Source: Theobroma cacao
Lineage: Eukaryota; Streptophyta; Magnoliopsida; Malvales; Malvaceae
Assembly: GCF_000208745.1 (NCBI RefSeq)
Contig: NC_030852.1
Span: forward strand, 1,148,970-1,212,969
DNA: 64,000 bases
Reading direction: 5' to 3'
Shown here: piece after piece, positions 60,060-64,000 of the stretch
How positions within the stretch are numbered: the first letter of the stretch is position 1
Layout of the letters: every line of letters begins with the position of its first letter
Notes under the pieces: generated by a model
What the model was told of the DNA's origin: nothing
Database searches by the model: none
The model's input: the letters and a program-made list of their open reading frames with translations, nothing else
Translations under genes and position numbers: made by a program

Positions 60060-60252
60060 TGGCTTCAAAAGCTCAGCCTCTGTTGAATATGGAGACCATT
60101 GCAACAAAATGGAAAGATTAAACACAAAATGTTCTCTACCATGCAGCACATTCAGCATGGCAGTTGACACATTCTCATAATCCACCTACAGTTTGCACAA
60201 AGATCTTATAATAGGCATTGGAAACTAATAAACTCAAATAGAGGGAGGATGC

Positions 60253-62233
60253 AAAGGTTAACCCTTATTAATTTTGTTTTTAACTTTTTACCATTCTACT
60301 ATCTCTCCATTTTTCAAGTTTTCAAAGGTGTTAAGTTCAAATTGTTGGAAGCTCTTTGAGGTTAAGTGGAACACAGTGTGCAAACCTAAGAGATATGAAG
60401 GCTTAGGCATCTCTAATATTAGCTATAAGAATCTAGCACTCTTAAGCAAATGGTGGTGGCGCTTCAAGGCTAACAATGATGCCTTTCGACGCTAGCTTAT
60501 TGTGGATAAATATGGGACCAATTAGGTCAAATGGGTCCCTTCCTTAATGCATAAAGAGAGGATGTCATCAATTTGGAGATGTACTATACAGCTTTCCTCC
60601 AATGTCAAAACACCTAACCTTGTTGGCTCTCGGGCATGTCGTTGGACATAAGGTAATAAGGCTTCCATATTCTTTTGGTTAGACAAATGGATTCTCACCA
60701 ATCAGCCATTTGGTGCCAAATATCCACGTCTCTTTGCCCTAGCTATGGATAAGGAGGCACGAGTATAGATGTGTGGAACAATGGCAATTAGGCAGTCGCC
60801 TTTAGATGCAACCTTTGTTCTTGGGAGAACAAGGCCTACAATGAAATCCTTTTTCAGCTTTCCAAAGTGGGAATTCTTGTGCTTGGGAAAAACAATAGAC
60901 TCATATGGTAGCACAACCCAAAGGCCATTTTTTCGTCAAAGTTTTTTGCTCACTTCTTGGCATTGATCCTAAAAACCGCAATGTATGGTTCCAATCTATT
61001 TGGAACTTTTTGATTCCTCCAAAGGTCTAATGTTTTCTGTAGCTTGCAATCCAAAATTTGATTCCCACCAAACACTTTCTTGCATCTCAAGGAGTTCATT
61101 TTGATGATGATCAATCTTGTTGTGTATGGTGCTGTTTGGAAGCGGAAACTTGCTCCCATATTCTTATTCATGCCATTTCAGTTTGAAAGTTTGATGCCTT
61201 GTTTTCTAATGGTGGGGAGTTATTTAGGTCTCTCCAAACATATTCTCATCTTTTCTTCAAATATGGGCTGGTTTTGCATTTTTAGATACATTAGGGAAGT
61301 ATTGGATGACTGTTTATGGCACAACATTCTAGTCCCTATGGCTTGTGCAAAATGAGTTGATGTTCTCTAACAAGGTTTGGACAATCTGGAGATTCTTTTT
61401 CTTATTAAAACACACTCATTTCTCTAGATTCGGGCATATGAAGGTATTGATTTTATTAATGACGTGGGTTGGTGGACTAATTCAAACATCCTATCTACCA
61501 AGAGGCTTCTTCTTCATTCACACCTAGGTGTTCCATAGCAGCCCCCTAGGGATGGAGACCTCAAGTTTAATATTGACAGCTCAGCTCGAGATAAACCAGA
61601 GCCAGCCGGTTACAGTGGTGTCCTAAGAAACTCTGACAGCTTTATTGTAGGTGTTTTCTACAACCCCCTTGGCTGCCATCACTCTAACTACGTTGAGCTA
61701 ATGGCTATTCTTTATGCATTACGTCCTGTTGCCTTATCTCCTTATGTTGGGTCCAACTTAATCATCGAGTTAGACTCAAAGAACGTTCTCTCTTATATAG
61801 CCAACAAATCATAGAAACCTTAGGCCTTATGGTAAATTTTCAATGAGATTGACACCCTCCGACTTTTATTAGGTATAGTCATTTTTTCACACATTTTAAA
61901 GGAAGGTAACTCCGTTGCTTACTCCATAGCTAAATACAAAATGGATAGGAACTCTTTCTTTCTTGCCTAGTGGTGAGGATTAATGATGTGTTTAGTTCCA
62001 CTTATGCTTCTTGTGTTCTATATCAATGCTGATGACAAAGGTCACCACTATGATCATGGTTCGATTTTTTCTCTGTGTCCAGATCTCTCTTTTCATCCTG
62101 TGAGGTGTTAAATAATTAGAGCCTTTTTAAGCCATTTTGTATCAGCCTACTCCTAGTACACTTTATGGACATCAGGTTCTTTCTCTTGTAAAATTTCTTT
62201 ATCAATGAAATATTTTGATTTCGCTGAGAAAAA
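60253..62233 (+). mobile_element. 5'-truncated L1-type LINE in a MORC intron, 17-bp TSD
   Basis: Near-perfect repeats AAATAGAGGGAGGATGC (60236-60252) and AAATAGAGACAGGATGC (62234-62250) flank it. The plus strand gives the RT C-terminus (FLPFYYLSIFQVFKGV), VCKPKRYEGLGI, LLSKWWWRF, the zf-RVT region near 60980-61170 (CCVWC), and RNase H from about 61562 (FNIDSSARDKPEPAG, HHSNYVELMAILYAL). It ends ATCAATGAAATATTTTGATTTC and an A-run. Multiple stops. Same family as 13401-15287. Confidence 0.92.
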
Positions 62234-62332
62234 AAATAGAGACAGGATGCTCACTATAAGTACTACTATTTTGCCATGGCCTGTTCTTGTCAAGAATGTA
62301 TAAGAGAGGAAACCAATGCTTTAAGTCAGTGA

Positions 62333-62840
62333 CTTAATCATGGAATAAAGGGAATTAACCATTTAAAAGTGGCAATGCATGTGTGTTTAATGACAAAAAC
62401 ATAAATAAAAATAAATTGTTCTCCATATAAACCTAAGATACAAGAAAAGCTTTCTTTATTAGGTGTAACAACTCAGGCTCATGCATAACTTTATGGACTT
62501 GAATCACATGAATTAAGACTTACATTTGGATTATTAGTTATTAATAATTTGAACTTATATACAAATCATTTATCCCACATTTTTTTCATTGTGGGATGGC
62601 TACCAAACTCTATCCATGCAAAAACTCAATTCCTAATCAAGGCCCACACCTCATATATTGAACCAAGATTACACAAAGACACAACCGCTCCCACCATAAT
62701 TTCCTAAATTTTAATCATGCATGCTATGATAGATTTATATAAATAATAATGCCTTAAGCCCATCATTGCTAACTCGACAACTTTTAGAATTTGATCCACA
62801 TGACTTATAAGAAGCTAAATTCAAGTTGGTAGAAAATAGA
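62333..62840. other. Gene-free stretch; possible LTR start at 62463
   Basis: It should hold upstream MORC exons, but none is recognisable. At 62463 the sequence TGTAACAACTCAGGCTC resembles an LTR start; no matching end was found. Confidence 0.35.
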
Positions 62841-62844
62841 GAAT

Positions 62845-63108
62845 GATCAACTAAGAGAAAAATCAAGAGATTATAAGAACAATTTAAACTCATAACCCTT
62901 ATCCCACATATACCTAAATCATTCTCTCTAAATCTAGGTGTTCACTATTCTTTAACCCCATAAGATCCTATCATAAGACCAAGTACAATAATTTTATCCT
63001 AATACAATTAGGTTATGTTATCCTAGTCTAACTAGATTTAAAGTCTTGTTCAACAAGGTATACTAGTTTAACTAGAATTAAACTATCTTAGTCAAACAAT
63101 AATTCATA
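62845..63108 (-). mobile_element. Truncated LTR of the 46682-50363 copia family, inverted
   Basis: Read on the minus strand from 63108 it begins TGTTATGAATTATTG and follows the 3' LTR at 49917 for about 260 bp (shared GGTTAAAGAATAGTGAA and CCTTGTTGAACAAG). The inner part of the LTR is missing. It lies just below the 3' end of the PGG exon at 63121. Confidence 0.8.
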
Positions 63109-63120
63109 ACACATATTCAT

Positions 63121-63924
63121 TTAAAAACTCATATTTATTAGAAAAGAGGACACAAATACGAGGAAAAGCAACTTTAAAAAGAAGATCATCAACCCAAATA
63201 TCATGCTAGAATGTAATACGCTTGTAATTACTAAATGGTAGCAAGTTGTTGGGTCACCAAACATTAAATTAATATCACTTCCAGTCACAATTCGATACAT
63301 CCTTTGAAAAACATAAATATACCTACAGTTAATTAGAGCTATTTCTTCATTTTTCCTATCAAAGATCTTTGGTCCATACGTTGAGATAAAAGCCTTAACA
63401 AGAAGTGGAAACTGCAACCACACAAAGAGACTAATTGGAATGCCGGCCAGCAAAACGATCAGAATAACTATTTCTAATTGGCCCTTTAGCATGATAATGG
63501 CAGTTGAGGAGAAAGCTACCATCATTGTTGCAATAAAAATGAAGAGGGAGGAAAGTCCAATGATCAATTTGTTGGGCAAAGATTTGAAGAAATCATGTGC
63601 TGCATATCGTGATGTGAGGATGCCAACGAACATCAACACCGAAGTGGTCGAAGCAAAGAGAGAAATGGCATCCGATATTATGAATACCTTAAAAAGTTTT
63701 TTTATTAAGAGTAATGGATTACCAGTGTCCTGACTAAGGCCTCCAGGAACAGTCAAAAGAGCAGTGAACATAATGGTGATGATAAGAGTGCCAACAATCG
63801 TAGAAGATTGCACTATACCCTTCATCCATTTCTCCCCTTCTTTCACCAATCCCGCATGGCTTCGATCAAATGCTTCATAAGGAGTTTCTCCTTCTTTGTT
63901 TATATGTTCTTTAAGCAATGGTGG
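63121..63924 (-). pseudogene. Last exon (PGG domain) of a third ankyrin-PGG paralogue, cut at 63925
   Basis: It closely parallels exon 7 of the intact gene (30164-30769): ETPYE-FDRSHA, EGEKWMKGIVQSSTIVGTL, the TVPGG motif, four hydrophobic segments and the FDRK end. The first six codons of the exon are replaced by an LTR-like sequence starting at 63925. At the C-terminus an indel after FDRK shifts the frame: the intact gene stops three residues later, whereas this copy runs on for 67 codons of former 3'UTR. Upstream exons are outside the window. Probably non-functional. Confidence 0.85.
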
Positions 63925-64000
63925 TGTCATGACGAGCGGGTCCGGGAACCCGTCCGTCAGACGCGGGCGAAAATTAAAATCTCAATGTGTGGCGTGGGGG
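63925..64000. mobile_element. Probable LTR start at the right edge of the window
   Basis: TGTCATGACGAGCGGGTCCGGG begins exactly where ankyrin-PGG exon similarity stops. It is markedly GC-richer than its surroundings and resembles the TGTCACGAC starts of the two gypsy LTRs. Only 76 bases are visible. Confidence 0.45.

Larger units (their letters stand above)
52254..62332 (-). pseudogene. MORC (CRT1/DMS11-like GHKL ATPase) pseudogene, broken by nonsense codons and retrotransposons
   Basis: Plant MORC proteins are GHKL ATPases of silencing and immunity. Exons seen on the minus strand: 62255-62332 (IGFLSYTFLTRTGHG), 60060-60185 (VDYENVST...LQWSPYSTEAELLK), 58978-59070 (HGIKIIYNLWLNNDGDSELD), 58717-58863 (VYLSILYLRI, HHNIANDLK), 58348-58388 (GFLKQAS), a split exon PFWQVVS|YSD (57544-57564 and 52892-52905), 52477-52519 (CSEYEKRREELNVK) and 52254-52364 (VEKLRNEVGEVQHEYD). 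Lesions: TAA at 62321-62323, TAA at 58801-58803, TGA in the last exon at 52314-52316, a lost acceptor before 59070, missing exons between GFLKQAS and PFWQ and after YSD, and no N-terminal ATPase exons. Family assignment is firm; the MORC subclass is a guess. Confidence 0.9.

Noticed and set aside
1..64000. tRNA, rRNA or other structured RNA genes
   Set aside because: I looked for tRNA arms and A/B boxes near the retroelements; only primer-binding sites were seen, no complete RNA gene.

Overview
The window is a piece of plant nuclear genome, most likely a eudicot (probably woody; I would not name a species). The evidence is AT-rich DNA, GT-AG introns, plant-type LINEs, Ty1/copia and Ty3/gypsy retrotransposons, an ACD6/ITN1-like ankyrin-PGG gene family and a plant MORC gene. 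Most reading frames are transposon relics. It is an assembly with an 861-base N gap (4222-5082) and a one-base gap (23871) flanked by a false-looking duplication.

Layout. 1-5347: 5' end of a minus-strand Ty3/gypsy element (LTR, PBS, start of the internal region), abutting a LINE ORF1 relic with tandem repeats upstream (5348-7525). 7.8-13.3 kb: repeats, including a CACTA-like end and a 1.7-kb direct duplication. 13387-15301: 5'-truncated LINE with 14-bp target site duplications (TSDs). 15.3-24.7 kb: dead ankyrin-PGG paralogue whose middle is replaced by a long LTR-type element, itself carrying a nested 2.96-kb solo LTR; a hAT MITE sits in one exon. 24.7-28.4 kb: copia relic and a second copy of the paralogue's upstream region.

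30164-40105: the one apparently intact gene, on the minus strand. Seven coding exons join in phase to an 807-residue protein: gag-like (DUF4219/UBN2) N-terminus, 14 heptads encoded by a 21-bp minisatellite, ankyrin repeats, and a C-terminal PGG transmembrane domain. Its 4.15-kb first coding intron carries a LINE ORF1 relic and a Mutator-like MITE. 40.1-46.7 kb: its 5' leader and upstream block, LINE and copia debris. 46.7-51.9 kb: copia element lacking most of its RT, then a LINE 3' half.

52254-62332: decayed MORC (CRT1/DMS11-type GHKL ATPase) gene on the minus strand. It has three nonsense codons, lost exons, a full-length copia inserted inside an exon and two LINEs in introns, each with clear TSDs. 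62.3-64 kb: LTR pieces and the last exon of a third ankyrin-PGG paralogue, cut by another LTR-like sequence at 63925.

Biologically this is a tandem ankyrin-PGG cluster, one copy intact and at least two broken, beside a dead silencing-factor gene, all overrun by layered retrotransposition. The most interesting items are the gag-minisatellite-ankyrin-PGG fusion gene and the datable insertion history of the MORC pseudogene.
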